DNA from: Mytilus galloprovincialis
Taxonomy: Eukaryota > Mollusca > Bivalvia > Mytilida > Mytilidae
DNA length: 64,000 bases
Assembly (NCBI RefSeq): GCF_965363235.1
Contig: NC_134839.1
Location: 74,983,410-75,047,409 of the forward strand
Direction: 5' to 3'
The notes under the pieces are model-generated. The model was not told where the DNA came from, searched no databases, and saw nothing but the letters and a program-made list of their open reading frames with translations. Every line of letters starts with the position of its first letter. The first letter of the stretch is position 1. Positions 31,577 through 43,345 of this stretch are shown in pieces. The position numbers and the translations under genes were made by a program.

Positions 31577-32842
31577 TTACTGCCTAAATGTCAGTGATGT
31601 TTCAGAAATTTGTATCTTCCTATCATTTACAGATTTTTTGCAAAAATACATTTCACAAAATGATTCACGAAAGGAACTTGACATCGCAAAAAATAAGACC
31701 GGGAATGCTCCATGCTTCACATTATCTAAGGTCCCAAATATCAAAGACAATATAGTACCGACATAGATTTTGCTTCCACCTATTTTAAATTCGTTGTCAA
31801 CCTTAGCGAATATAAGAAAAACCATATACGGGAAGCCAACCACAATCTGAACAAAAGATACTGTTAGAAATATTTTTGTCAATCTTCTTGTAAAATTCAG
31901 TTTGACTTCTTTTAACTTATCGTTTGATGAAACCGCCTTTGACGTAGACGACCTTTTCAGGGATATAAGTGTAAGTATGAAAAATACAATTGTCGTCGGA
32001 ATAGGAATCAGATACGTTACTAAAATACCGACAAATCCATACACATTGAAAATATTCATGTTTTGGCTCGCTAGTTCTGTGTATTGTACAATGAAAGAGA
32101 CCTTTCCGGTATATAAATTGGTTACGGCTTTGTACTGAAATCTAAACATGTTGAAGCTAAAAACAATGAGGTTGATCAATACTATAATGAAAGTTGTCCT
32201 TTTTGGGTGTTGCGACAGTATAAATCTATTCATGTAGAAGGGGAAAGCTATAGCCACAAAGCTGTTTACTGACATAACAGCGTACATGGCGTATGTAACT
32301 GCTCTTACTGCATACAAAAGGAATACTCCAGAAAAAAGTAGGACCCATTTCATTATATCTTTAGCAGTTGAATCTTTATAAATATACTTAATTCTGTAAG
32401 ATAGGAAGAAAAAAAACTGTAAAACCAACAAACAGATATTCGAAATTAAAAAACATTTGATAAAATTTGTTGCGTTATCATGCTTGTGTTGTGAAACGAA
32501 AACAATAAATCCCATAACATTCAATATTAGACCAGCAACACAGACAATAGGTTCTACATAGAAGACTATTTTTCTCAAGTCATCAGCAATCCGTTTTAGG
32601 TCTGAAGATGGTGTCTGTGATAAAGGATGACCAGTAGAGATGTCACTGATTGTCATTTGAGAAACTGTACTTGTAATGTTTTCGTTGTCAGATATATTAA
32701 TTCCGAAACTCGTAGAAGACTCAGCAAATGGCTCATTCCTCGAGACATATGTCGTATACACACATTCCACAAATATGTTACGTGTTGCTGGATGAGCACA
32801 GGAAATTATGACGGACAAAAACAGTAATGATTTCTCTCCCAT
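31577..32842 (-). CDS. Rhodopsin-like (class A) orphan GPCR, divergent, single coding exon
   Basis: 421-residue ORF with ATG at 32842-32840. A signal-peptide-like start (MGEKSLLFLSVIISC) leads into an extracellular N-terminus with two N-glycosylation sites (NISD, NITS). Seven hydrophobic segments follow, including TM1 GLILNVMGFIVFV, TM2 ATNFIKCFLISNICLLVLQF, TM3 through AVMSVNSFVAIAFPFYMNRF, TM5 GFVGILVTYLIPIPTTIVFF, TM6 after a basic KLNFTRRLTKIF and TM7 LSLIFGTLDNVKHGAFPVLF. The layout is that of molluscan peptide or chemoreceptor-type class A receptors. The DRY motif at the end of TM3 is NSF, and the TM7 NPxxY position reads HGAFPVLF, so both activation motifs are degenerate. Ligand unknown. 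An acceptor ATTTATTCTTAG lies 19 bp before the ATG, implying a 5' untranslated exon. A possible AATAAA is at 31318-31313. Confidence 0.88.
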   Translation of the reverse strand: MGEKSLLFLSVIISCAHPATRNIFVECVYTTYVSRNEPFAESSTSFGINISDNENITSTVSQMTISDISTGHPLSQTPSSDLKRIADDLRKIVFYVEPIVCVAGLILNVMGFIVFVSQHKHDNATNFIKCFLISNICLLVLQFFFFLSYRIKYIYKDSTAKDIMKWVLLFSGVFLLYAVRAVTYAMYAVMSVNSFVAIAFPFYMNRFILSQHPKRTTFIIVLINLIVFSFNMFRFQYKAVTNLYTGKVSFIVQYTELASQNMNIFNVYGFVGILVTYLIPIPTTIVFFILTLISLKRSSTSKAVSSNDKLKEVKLNFTRRLTKIFLTVSFVQIVVGFPYMVFLIFAKVDNEFKIGGSKIYVGTILSLIFGTLDNVKHGAFPVLFFAMSSSFRESFCEMYFCKKSVNDRKIQISETSLTFRQ

Positions 32843-33079
32843 TCTTTTGATTTTAACAAACCTAAGAATAAATTTACAAGCATTTAGTAAATATAGTAGC
32901 TAAACAACATTCAGTTATAAGATAAAATGCTAGTTCTAAATACTAGATATAGTTTTTGAATGATTTTATGGTGTCTTGAAATGACATGCAATAGTACCCC
33001 GCTTACTTATGCACAATGTTAATTAAGGTATAAATATATGTATTCGATAATAAAATTGTAATATATGAGCGTTATTTAC

Positions 33080-33660
33080 TAGTTGGAACAGTAATAAAGG
33101 CAACAGTTCAAAACATGTGGATCTGACACTTCCTCCATTCGATAGGAACAGTTTATAATCGATCAGAAAAACTCAAAACAATGTTAATTTTATATGCAAA
33201 TAAAACCCACATTTTTGGAATGTCTGACGAACGAACTAGGAAATCAAAGCAAAACTGGGAATCAAACAATACCGCCCAATTCAATCAGGCAAGTAAAATC
33301 ACAAAAATACTGAACTCAGAAGAAAATCAATTCGGAAAGTCCATAATCACATGGCAAAATCAAATAACAAAACGCATTAAAAAGGAATAGACAAGAACTG
33401 TCATATTCCTGACTTGGTACAGGCATTTTCAAATGTAGAAAATGGTGGATTGAACCTGGTTTTATAGCTAGCTAAACTTCTCACTTGTATGACAGTCGTA
33501 TCACATTCCATTATTGTCACCGATGCTTGAACAAAACAAACAGACACAATAGTCAAAAATGTCAAAAATAGGGGTACAACAGTCAACATTGTTATCATAT
33601 TAATCACTATGAAAACAACAAATGTAACGAAGAACACACATCAAATTAACATCCTCATTT
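33080..33660 (+). repeat. Long family-B-related interspersed repeat
   Basis: Contains AATAAAGGCAACAGTTC, ACTGAACTCAGAAGAAAATC, CATATTCCTGACTTGGTACA and GGTTTTATAGCTAGCTAAAC, then TGTATGACAGTCGTATCACA. The inverted pair at 21190-21620 is built from the same sequence. Confidence 0.75.
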
Positions 33661-34289
33661 TGATTATATTATACGATTTTATTTGTCTATGTAAAATGCA
33701 CCCATCAAGGAAGGAGGGTTTTGAGTACTAGTGTAAAATTGCGCGTTTGAAATTCGCACAGGTAGACATGAAATAATTTTGTCGTTCAAAGTATGACGGG
33801 ATGCATAAATACAGTCACGCAAAATAGACCTCTAACGATTTAAGTTTGCTCGATCAATTTTTATGTTCTTAAACGTTGTATATGTTATCAAAGGTTGAAT
33901 AAATGGTAGGCGGGTAGTTTTGTGTCATACCTTTTGAGCCGAATCAAGATCGAAGGTTCCCTCAATATTCTTGTAGGTTTGATTTTAACTGATTGACGAG
34001 TAAAATAAGTTTCAGTCCTTATCTGAGAGTTAACGACGAACTAAGTATATAAACTCATAATAGATACATGTTATAACAGGCTTCAAAACTTTTGTTACTT
34101 CTAAAAAAATCATGACAGACAACCTGAATCAAAATTTAAAAAAAAGATAAATAAAGTAAAAGTTGATAAGCATGGAGGACACAAATTTCTAAAGGTTTTG
34201 CCATATGTGTGCTTTCATAATTAAAAGTGTTGTACGTACCTGATAAATTCTCTAAACAACACATACGGAAATCTTAATATGATATTGTT

Positions 34290-34700
34290 TTTATAATGTG
34301 TATGGCGTAAATATAAAATTTCAATCTTGGTATCTACGATGAGTTTATTTACAACCACTTGGTCGATGCCACTGCTGGTGGAGTTTTAATTCCTCGAGAG
34401 TATCATCAGCCCATTAATCTGCATTTCTGTGATGACTTGAGTTATCATTGATATGTTCATTATTATAAATTAACTGTTAACAAAACTTTGAATTTTTGAA
34501 ACACTAAGGTTTTTCTACCTCAGGAATAGATTACTTTAGCTGTATTTGGCAAAACTTTTAGAAATTTTTGGTCCTCAATGCTCTTCAACTTAATTTGGTC
34601 TTTTTAACATTTTTTTATTCGAGCTTCACTGATGAGTCTTTTGAAAACGAAACCCGCGTCTGGCGTAAATATGAATTTCAATCCTGGTCTCTATGATGAG
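34290..34700 (-). repeat. Interspersed repeat family D (minus orientation)
   Basis: Plus strand has TTTTTGGTCCTCAATGCTCT, TCACTGATGAGTCTTTTGAA and AACGAAACCCGCGTCTGGCG, the reverse of the family seen at 58980-59480. Confidence 0.75.
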
Positions 34701-34719
34701 TTTATTATTTGCCAATGCA

Positions 34720-36480
34720 AACATAATTAAAGTAAACGAACAAAGTGAAAAACTAAGTAAATATTAAAAAAATAATTATTTCATTTCAGGGAGATATTAG
34801 AGTAGTATTGTATCTGGAAAAAACAACAAAGGAATAACCAAAACATCAGATGTTCGCTTGTCATGTTTTGATTTTTTTGTCAACTTTTGGAATTCTCTGG
34901 TTTTATCCATTGAATGCCTTCAAAAAATTGCCCAATGACCCCCATTTTTTTTTTTTTTTTTACATCTTTTACATGTATAATGATAAGTCATCTGTAAAAG
35001 TCTTTTTAATTTAAAATTTAAACATGTCATTGATTAAGCTATGAAAAGTAAAGAGAGAACATATTCCCGTCAAAATTTCAATTGCTATTATCTCGAAAAC
35101 AAGCACATTGACCTATATATTTTTGGCTCTTGTGATTCCTTTATTAATCCTCTATCAATATAAACTAGTGTTTTGAAAAGCTTATTACCTTGAAACTGAG
35201 AAGAAGCGAACTCCCTTAAAGGTTTCATGGAAAAATATTAAGGATGAACCAACTAATGGCCACTGACATACGATGTAGAACGCTTGCTTGGTTCAACAAT
35301 ACATAAACATAATACCGATAGAAACACGTATTTTACGCCATGACCGAGCAAATTGAAAGTATTTGAAATCGAATAGAAATAACTTGTGAATATACCACAT
35401 GCAGCGAAATGAAGATCATAAATAATCTCGTAAAGAAACAATTTGCCTTGATATACACTATATTACTGGATTGCTTGTTCTGTATTTATTATTGTTAAAA
35501 AAATTAAAGAATGTATTAAATCAAATCCTGTTTATATTAGATTTAACTTAGTACTGCTTGCATTGACCAGTAGATTCTTCGTGTCATAATTTTAAGTGTT
35601 ATGGAAAGTAATAGATAATTTTATAATCTAAAGAGAGAAAAATCAACACCAAAATGGAAATAAAGCCGTTAATCGGTCTTTGGTATTAAGATTGATTTGT
35701 AAGTTGTGGTACTCAGTTCAACTGGCTTTGATAAATTGAATAATTGTAAGACTAATACCCTGGAATTTTAAGTAAAAACATCAAATGCTTCAATGGCTTA
35801 CCGAACTGATCTTACGGACAAACAAGATCAAAACAAAAGTCATTAATTTCAAGACAAGTACATAAAAACAAAACAAATAGAAAACCTTATAATTTAAATT
35901 ACAAACTAAATATGGAAACAAAATTGTCATGATCTAAATTGATTATTGGTATTATGGTTGTATTCAAAGGATTGATATTTATTTCAACTTGTTTTGATGG
36001 ACTGGATACCTGACAAGATTTATATCATGTAAACCTTGTACATCAATTAGTTGAACGACTTACTTAAATTATTTTCTAGGACACCACTTTAAAATAATAT
36101 CAACACAAACCTCATTTATTTGGAAACAAAGAGAAAGAATTTAAGAATTCATATTATAGACAGAATATGAAAAAAATGGAAACAACATCATCTTAAGCTT
36201 GATGTTAATCTGTTATATGTATAAGTATTATTACAAGGGGCGTTATTTTTGTCAGATGGCTTTGAAGTAATGGATGCCTGAAGAAATTCTATCCTGATAA
36301 CTTCTCTTTTTTTACAAAGATTGGTTGAAAGTCTACAGGACTATTTGTAAGTACAAAAATACAAACTAAATAATCATAATTAAGAAAAATACAAGATTGT
36401 ATATTATTGATATTTTCATGAAATAACGTTTGATGCTCTATAATTACCAGGCTTATAATTTGATAAAAGTTAACTATCAA
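34720..36480. other. Non-coding, probably intron or intergenic
   Basis: No credible exon found. If the 5' exon proposed for the GPCR is right, this lies in its first intron. Confidence 0.4.
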
Positions 36481-36489
36481 AAAGATTGA

Positions 36490-37440
36490 CTGGTATTTAA
36501 AAGAGAGGCGAAAGATACCATAGACACATTCAAACTCATAGATCGAAAATTAAATGACAACGCCATGGCTAAAAGTAATAGTACACAAGACACAACATAG
36601 AAGACCAAGCAACACGAACCCCACTAAAAAGTGGGGTGATCTCAGGTCCTGTAGAAAAGTAATCCTGTATATTCTGATATTGGTATTTTGAATCATGTTT
36701 GTATTGTTTGTGAGCATGTTTTACGTATAGTTATCAAAGCTACCAGGATTATAATTTAATACGCCAGATGCGCGTATAATAAAAAAAAAATATCTTTCTT
36801 CTAACAAATGAAAATATGATATTTTATAATGCTAAAATTTTTTATGAAATTTATAAAGCGAAAATGTATTTGATACTCATGATAGTTGACTTTTATTTGT
36901 ATTATGATTTAAGAATCGACTGTTTTATAGTTTCTCATAACTCTTCATAAAGTGGCTATTGTTGTTAACTTGTGTTTTAATAAGCTGTATAATATTTCAT
37001 ATGTAACAATTGGTTAGACTTTAATAAAGTATTAGTCTAATTCGGTAGCTCGCATTTGGAAAAGGGAATGGGATTGTAGTTACCACAAAGGAATATATCC
37101 GATATCATCTGTGAAACGGATATTCCATAACGGTCAACCATCTCGTAATGGCGTCCGTAAAATTTACGTTGGGAAAATTTCAACTTCACTATTTGGAACT
37201 CTTGGTTTAATGGCTTCCTTGTGAGCAGCAACTCTCTTTCAAGAAAATCATGATAAGAAATACAAGCCCGGGATTATCATATCAATTGGGAGATATACTC
37301 TGTATGCAGGCGTTGCTGGAATGTTGCTATATAGAAATTGACAGTTCACAATTGGGAAGCTGTAATCATCTCTTTTGTCTCTTTTGTCGTTATTTGAATT
37401 ATTGTAAAAAAATATTCTCGTCCTGAATATCAATCAAAAT
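36490..37440 (-). pseudogene. Reverse-transcriptase element remnant with its 3' tail, split by a family D insertion
   Basis: The minus strand from about 37440 to 37020 encodes in two frames KRDDYSFPIVNCQFLYSN and then LLTRKPLNQEFQIVKLKFSQ-RKFYGRHYEMVDRYGISV. These resemble the C-terminal (thumb or downstream) part of a reverse transcriptase abundant in bivalve genomes. The matching tail (AAGATACCATAGACACATTC, CAACGCCATGGCTAAAAG on plus) is at 36490-36680. A family D fragment (about 36735-36780) lies between. The element class (Penelope-like or another non-LTR type) is uncertain. Confidence 0.6.
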
Positions 37441-37744
37441 GATTCTTTACAGTGATATAAACAAAATCATATGTATGTATAATAAAGTAATATGGAAACA
37501 AAATTGGTTGATAGTTATCCCTCAGATTATATTTATTAGTTGTTATTAACTTTGAACTAGATGTTAGTAACTGCAAGTACTCTCAGATATGTTCTTAGTA
37601 TCTTTTGTAAGGGACGAGGAATGGATATATATATCCTGCCACGTCATGTCCGTGTTTTTGTTTTTTTGTTTTTGTTTGTATCGATTTGATAAACCTTTTT
37701 TGACTGATTGTTATAGTTTGTTCTAGTGTTGTGCTTTTAACCCA

Positions 37745-37990
37745 CTGTCGAAAGAGGGACGAAACATACCAGCGGGACAGTCAATCTCATAAATCGAACA
37801 TAAACTGACAAAGCCATGGCTAAAAAACAAGAGACAAACAGACAAACAATAGTACACATGACACAACATAGAAAACTAAAGAATAAGCAACACGAACCCC
37901 ACCAAAAACTAGGGGGGATCTCTGGTGCTCCGGAAGGGTAAGCAGATCCTGCTCCACATGTGGCACATGTGTCGAAAGTTAGGGGAAGGT
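37745..37990 (-). repeat. Second copy of the reverse-transcriptase element tail (minus)
   Basis: AGAGGGACGAAACATACCAG, CAAAGCCATGGCTAAAAAAC, CACATGACACAACATAGAAA and CACGAACCCCACCAAAAAC on plus repeat the tail at 36490-36680 and, reversed, at 28570-28715. Confidence 0.8.
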
Positions 37991-38099
37991 TGAGCGCTCA
38001 CATCATATTTTATCCCGCCACATTCTGTATTTGTCTCTCCAAAGTCAGGAGCATGTAGTTCAGTGGTTGTTTCATGTCATATTTGTTTTGTTTTTTTTT

Positions 38100-39074
38100 T
38101 GTTAATTGTTTTGTTACAACTTAGGCAATTAGTTTCTCAATTAAATTGTTTTATATTTTTTCATTTCGGGGCCTTTAATAGCCGACTTTACGGTATTTAT
38201 TTTTTTTCATTGTTGAAATTGGTACGTTTGCATATAATTGCCTACATCCACTTTTACCTTTTACTTGTCAAGCTAGTTTTATATTTTTATCTTTCCATTG
38301 ATCTTATTTGATATGTAAAAAAAAACTGTTAATAATTTTTGTTAAATACATCAGGCTCATCTCGTCTTTCTCATTTTCTATTCGGAATTTTTATCCTTTC
38401 GGGGACATGTCTATTGCAGACAAAATTTCTTGATTTTTTGCAGTCTCAATTTAAATTGAGGCAAACAGGGAGTATATACCCAATACAGCACAATGATCAG
38501 ACTTATAACTTTTAGAACCCTGATGGCAATTATAAACTAATATCTATATAAAAACAAAAAAACAAAACAAAAAAAAACAACTTATGACATGTTTCCCATC
38601 GTAGTCTTTGAAAGGGTAGTAAGTAAAGTAGAGGAGAATGATGAGGAAAATTAAAAAAAAAAATGTTTTTGTAGAGAAACTATATAGTACGCTGGAAAAG
38701 AAACATAAACAGGTCATGACAGATACCGTAATATTTTAACTACTTAATAATGACTATGTAAATGCTCCCCTTGATACCATATGACTATATCAAACTATTT
38801 CTTTTGCTTTAAGAAAATTATAACATGACAAAAAACATTTACATAGGTAAGGGAACTTACAGTAAGTGAAACCCATACTATTCTAATATGAAAAATGAAT
38901 CCGAAGTGACTTTCGATTTAAGTGCTGATTTCACGATTTTTGTTTGCACCCGATAAACTGCAAAATGAAAGGTTGTGATTATTAGCTTTGGTTGTATTCA
39001 AGTTAATACTAAAGTGTCCAGAACTAATGACTTTATTCTAAGTACGTTTTAGTTGAAATTTTTAACTTCAATTC

Positions 39075-39106
<32 letters not shown>

Positions 39107-39690
39107 TGTACCAAAAGTAATTTGGCTATGAATCAATATTTTTTTATTTACTTGCATTTACATTTTAGTCAATAAGATAAATGCCTGGACTAATTTTTCA
39201 GGATTTAAGCTTCAATCCAACGATTTGAGAATTCGAATAAAGGCTAACACCATTTAGAAAACAGACTTACTGCCTAAACGTTAGCTTGTTGCCTATGAGT
39301 TAAGCTTAATGGCTATCTCATTTATTGCTGCTAAAATATATATAGTTTGATTTTTTTAACTCATATAAAAGGAAAGCAGTATATAATGTATTTATTACAG
39401 CTACTTTTTTCAACTTAAACAATATACAACATTTTGTACTTCTTACACATAAATAAAGGCAACAGTAACAGTATCTCCAATGAAAATATAAAGAAAGATG
39501 ACTGATATTTCATATCATGATTTATGCTAGAATACCAGTTAGATGAATACTATGATCTACTGTAATAAACTTTCAATTGTCTCACCCTTAATGTAAAATA
39601 GAAAGGCTTGTGTAAGCTAGTTACTGAAAACTTAAGAAAAACATGTAACTGTTTTACACAAACCACAAGTTAACCATGTTATGCATATCT
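38100..39690. other. Non-coding; low-complexity tracts
   Basis: Includes a family A-like fragment (38160-38230), A/C-rich low complexity near 38555-38580 and a long T tract at about 39079-39105. No gene seen. Confidence 0.5.
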
Positions 39691-39699
39691 GGTTCACAT

Positions 39700-39850
39700 G
39701 ATAAAAATGGGAATGGAAATGTGCCAAAGAGTCAACAACCCGACTAAAGAGCAGACACCAGCCCAAAGCCAACAATGGGTCTTCAACACAACGAGAAAAT
39801 ACACCATTCTAAGACGGGCTTCAGTTCGATTGTTTAAAAAGAAGTCTCAA
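39700..39850 (+). repeat. Interspersed repeat family C
   Basis: GGGAATGGAAATGTGCCAAA, GAGTCAACAACCCGACTAAA, CAATGGGTCTTCAACACAAC. The short ORF at 39698-39886 is a translation of this repeat. Confidence 0.85.
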
Positions 39851-40046
39851 GGTTTCAATGTAGGTCTCTATTTTCAAAAATTCTAAAAAAATATATCAAA
39901 TAATGAGAGTTTCATTCTGCAGTTTAACTAACTAAATTTATATTTATTTAACAGACATTACTTTATGCAAATGAAATAGCCATTTAGTGTTGATGAGTTT
40001 GTGCTAATAAAATATTTGTATATGTTCTAAACAGAATTTTACCTAC

Positions 40047-40166
40047 CTTAATCAATACAGCAGTCGTGTCACAGGAAATTGTAGTTTGTAGATTCTAAAC
40101 CGATATTCCTCAGAGTTTATATATTCCAGGCAGCGCCAATAACCTGTCACTTGTACTGTTATTGGT
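40047..40166 (-). promoter_or_regulatory. Putative promoter and untranslated first exon on the minus strand (possibly of the GPCR)
   Basis: Reading minus: CCAAT box (40166-40159), a second inverted CCAAT (ATTGG, about 40139-40135), TATA box TATATAAAC (40123-40115), then about 40-70 nt of sequence to a consensus donor ATTAAG|GTAGGTAA at 40047/40046. No ATG-led ORF fits the exon, so it would be untranslated. The next minus-strand acceptor before a coding start that I can see is the one 19 bp upstream of the GPCR ATG, across a 7.2-kb intron. The link is inference. Confidence 0.42.
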
Positions 40167-41000
40167 CGAATTAAAAATGTCATGCTAGTTACTATCAAAA
40201 TGATAATTTAATTATATCTTTTTAGTTGGATCATTTTTTCTTTGAACAAAAAGAAAATTAAAAAAAAATTAATGCCTTTAACGAATGCATTGCTTTAGAC
40301 ATAAAAGAAACTACAAGCTACTGAATTTAAAGGTTAAAACTAATCTTAATCAAACGTTGACAAATATAGATGATTTTTATAAATCTAGCAGGTTAAAATG
40401 ACTTCTTAATGATATTATATATCTTACAGATTTTCACCACTTTTTTATCTACATTTATCAAACGATTATTTGTTAATGTATAAACTTAATGATAATGCCT
40501 AATGAACCAATTAAACTAATCAACAGGACAATCTGAAAGAAAATAATGAAAGAAGTGACTTGTATAAATAGTCTCAAACTTGAACTAGTGCTTGATTATA
40601 TATTCAAAAGATTTTTTTTTATCATTTTACAAATTGTCACATGTTAATCCATAAAATCAAGCTGTTATTCGGTACAGTTAATGTATTTCCAGCAACAGTC
40701 TGCACTATTAAAAAACATTTAAAAACCATTATACAATAATTGAATTAATTGAAAAAATTTGGAACATAAAAAATGGTTCTCATAATACCTTTACAATTTG
40801 TTCTTTTTTTATTATTATTATTACTTCAGTTACACTTGTTTGGCTATATTTTAACTTATACAAGGTGTTGATAATACTTGAAGAAATGAAGAAGTAGTTC
40901 TACATAATATACATTGTTTAAATTGTCACATAGTCTTTACATTATAATATCTGAAATACTTCGCGATGTATTCGCACCGTATTTACAACATTTGGTTTAA

Positions 41001-41029
41001 TTGGGTGGGGGGGGGGGGTGGGGGGAGGG
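41001..41029 (+). other. G-rich tract, potential G-quadruplex
   Basis: TTGGGT followed by a run of twelve G, T, six G, A, GGG. It has at least four G-runs of three or more with short loops on the plus strand, in an otherwise AT-rich region. Confidence 0.7.
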
Positions 41030-41479
41030 CACAAAAGATAAAAATCCAATATACAATGCAATCTTAAATGTAAATATGAATTTTTCATATGAAAAATTTT
41101 GGCAAGCTCACAATCTAATGAGTTTTTATAGAAAATAATTAATGTTTGTATTAAAATTTGACACTTGACCAATTAATCACGATTTACAGTTCTAAATGCA
41201 TGGTGGCTAGCGGCAGTTCAGATCTTTTCGTTATTCTCTCGATTTGATGACTGATTCAACGAAAGATCATTATTTTACCATCTATCAAACATACTCGAAG
41301 TCTTGGACGAATATCTTATAGGAAACTGTGCAGTATAATATACATGTAATTTCGAGATGATAATGTTTAACTATCACTATCAGCTTTGAAGTTTAGGTAT
41401 TGTTCATCTTTATTTTATTGGCACGAACAAATCAATCGTTTCCTCAAATAAGTTCAGTAAATATTGGTTTTTTTTTCAA

Positions 41480-41870
41480 TTGATTCTCGTTGATTCGTCG
41501 TTTACAAGCACAACGTCACCAACTTTAATTTGTTCTTTGTTATTTCCAACTGCTCTGTGATATTTTCTCAATGATGTTCAAAAGTACGTAAATAGTAATT
41601 TTTCCATCTTGTCTGGAAGTGTTTTAATATTTCTCTTAGTCGTTCATTTTGTTTAGTGAGTGACGAATAGTCCACAAAGACAGAAACTTCACCCGATTCC
41701 TGATCTAAATATGGACAAGATAACTTAATGTCTACCATATAGCAGTTGCGATGGAGTAAGTAGTTAAATGTCATTCATATTTGTAGAGGTATACGTTATT
41801 GGTCTGTTGTTCGTTACACTTTCAATTTCGTTACTATAATGCACAATGATTGAGTCGACCACTTGTTTCC
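41480..41870 (-). pseudogene. BEL/Pao-like integrase C-terminal remnant, frameshifted
   Basis: Minus-strand frames in order give EIESVTNNRPITYTSTN, then LLHRN...LSCPYLD, then LTKQNERLREILKHFQTRWK, then KVGDVVLVNDESTR. This order (E-E-V-NxRPLTY, LTPSHLL-like, coiled W-rich segment, VGDVVL-V-D) is the integrase C-terminus of BEL/Pao and related elements. At least two frameshifts and stops interrupt it. Confidence 0.6.
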
Positions 41871-41889
41871 GAGTACTCTTTTCAACGTG

Positions 41890-42040
41890 GGCCTCATACA
41901 TGAACCAGGGACTGAGGACACGAGTCAATGAAGAAAAATACAAAGACCTCACAAAGAAACATTATAAGCCTGCGAATGTGAGCAGTCTAAAAGTCCCACG
42001 AGTCAACATAGGTGAGGATTTTAAAATTCATATGTTTTGA
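41890..42040 (+). pseudogene. DIRS/Ngaro-type gag-like fragment
   Basis: The plus strand encodes VNEEKYKDLTKKHYKPANVS followed by SLKVPRVN, resembling the conserved K-PENC--L-VPRVN segment of the ORF1 (gag-like) protein of DIRS-type elements. It abuts the oppositely oriented integrase remnant and precedes the larger DIRS-like block by about 700 bp of other sequence. Confidence 0.5.
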
Positions 42041-42859
42041 AAAATTAAGTGTGCAAATCAATTTATTATAAAACAACCCATACTTTACATGGTAATAAAT
42101 AATATAGTTTTATAAATATGATTAAAAACTCGCAATAATTATGAGAAATGTGTACACGTATGAATATTGCGTAAAAATCATTTACATGTAGAATTATAAT
42201 ATACACACTATAAACTTTTTAGTGTACATATACTAAATTTATATTATAATTGTAGGTATTTGGAAACAAATGTCACTACGAAATAATTTAAAGATGTGGA
42301 TATAAAATTATTATTATTATTATTATTTATTATTACAATTTTTCTATAGCGCTAAATCTAAAACAATATTACTCAAAGCGCTTTACATCACATGTTAAAC
42401 GAAATATACACACAGACAGTGATAAAAATATAAAACATGAACCCACAAAATAAATATTTCAGTGTTAAAACTTTTCTAGATAAAAGAATTAAAAAGTGGA
42501 ATATATATATCAATGAATCAAAATAAAAAAATAAAAAAACGAGTAAAAAATTATACTGAATAAAGTTGGTAAAAAACGTGAAAACGTATTCAAAAGATGA
42601 AAAAAGGAATATTACCATGTAAAAAATATAATTACTGAAATGAAAAATATTTGTGCTACTAAAAAAAAAACATACAGTGCACATATTATAAATGAAACAT
42701 ATCTCCAGTTAAAAGAAAGGTTCGATAAATCAAAAGCAGGCTAACGTCTATGGCACAATGTATCACAGAAACGAATTTAAGGGATTAAAAATGCTTGTCG
42801 AAAAAAGTTAGTTTTTAAATTACAACGATTACAGAATCTCTTGTCTAAAACAGCTTGCC

Positions 42860-43297
42860 CATTGATGTACAATATTGTGATGGATATGTTTGTGGATAAA
42901 TCTTCAAAGAAAGAAGGAATGTCTAGAGAGGAACTGCAAGCATATGCAGTTACGTGCAGAGATACGTACCAGCTATTTCAAGCTTGTTGTTGACATGCTG
43001 TTTGGGGACGATATTAAGGAAAAAATCAAAGAGCTAGATGCAGACCATAGTGTGTGCAAAAAAGTTGGGAAGGACCATAATTATACGTATGATAATCAAA
43101 AGAACTCATATCAGTCTTTTAACAGGGAACGTAGCCATCATGGCCATGGAGGGCGTGGTTTGCCTCATAAGTTTGGGAAAAGGAAACGCCACATTGATGG
43201 AGGAAAACCAATCAAAAGAACAAGAAAATATGACGATGATGGTTTTTTAGACCGCAGCAAGACATTCAACAAGAAGAAAAACAAAGACAAAAAGTAG
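42860..43297 (+). pseudogene. DIRS-like gag fragment, copy 1 (frameshifted)
   Basis: One frame gives MYNIVMDMFVDKSSKKEGMS and REELQAYAVTCRDTYQLFQA, then a stop. The continuation TSYFKLVVDMLFGDDIKEKI follows in another frame to a basic C-terminus ending KKKNKDKK at 43297. Both halves look like DIRS ORF1, so the frame break near 42970 is a lesion or deletion. The same break occurs in copy 2. Confidence 0.65.
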
Positions 43298-43345
43298 ATC
43301 ATGTTATTTCTGATAGTGGTGTAAAAAAAAATTACAAATGATCAC

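Noticed and set aside
42388..42684. 98-residue Phe/Tyr-rich minus-strand ORF
   Set aside because: Composition is what A-rich non-coding sequence gives on the opposite strand; no motif.
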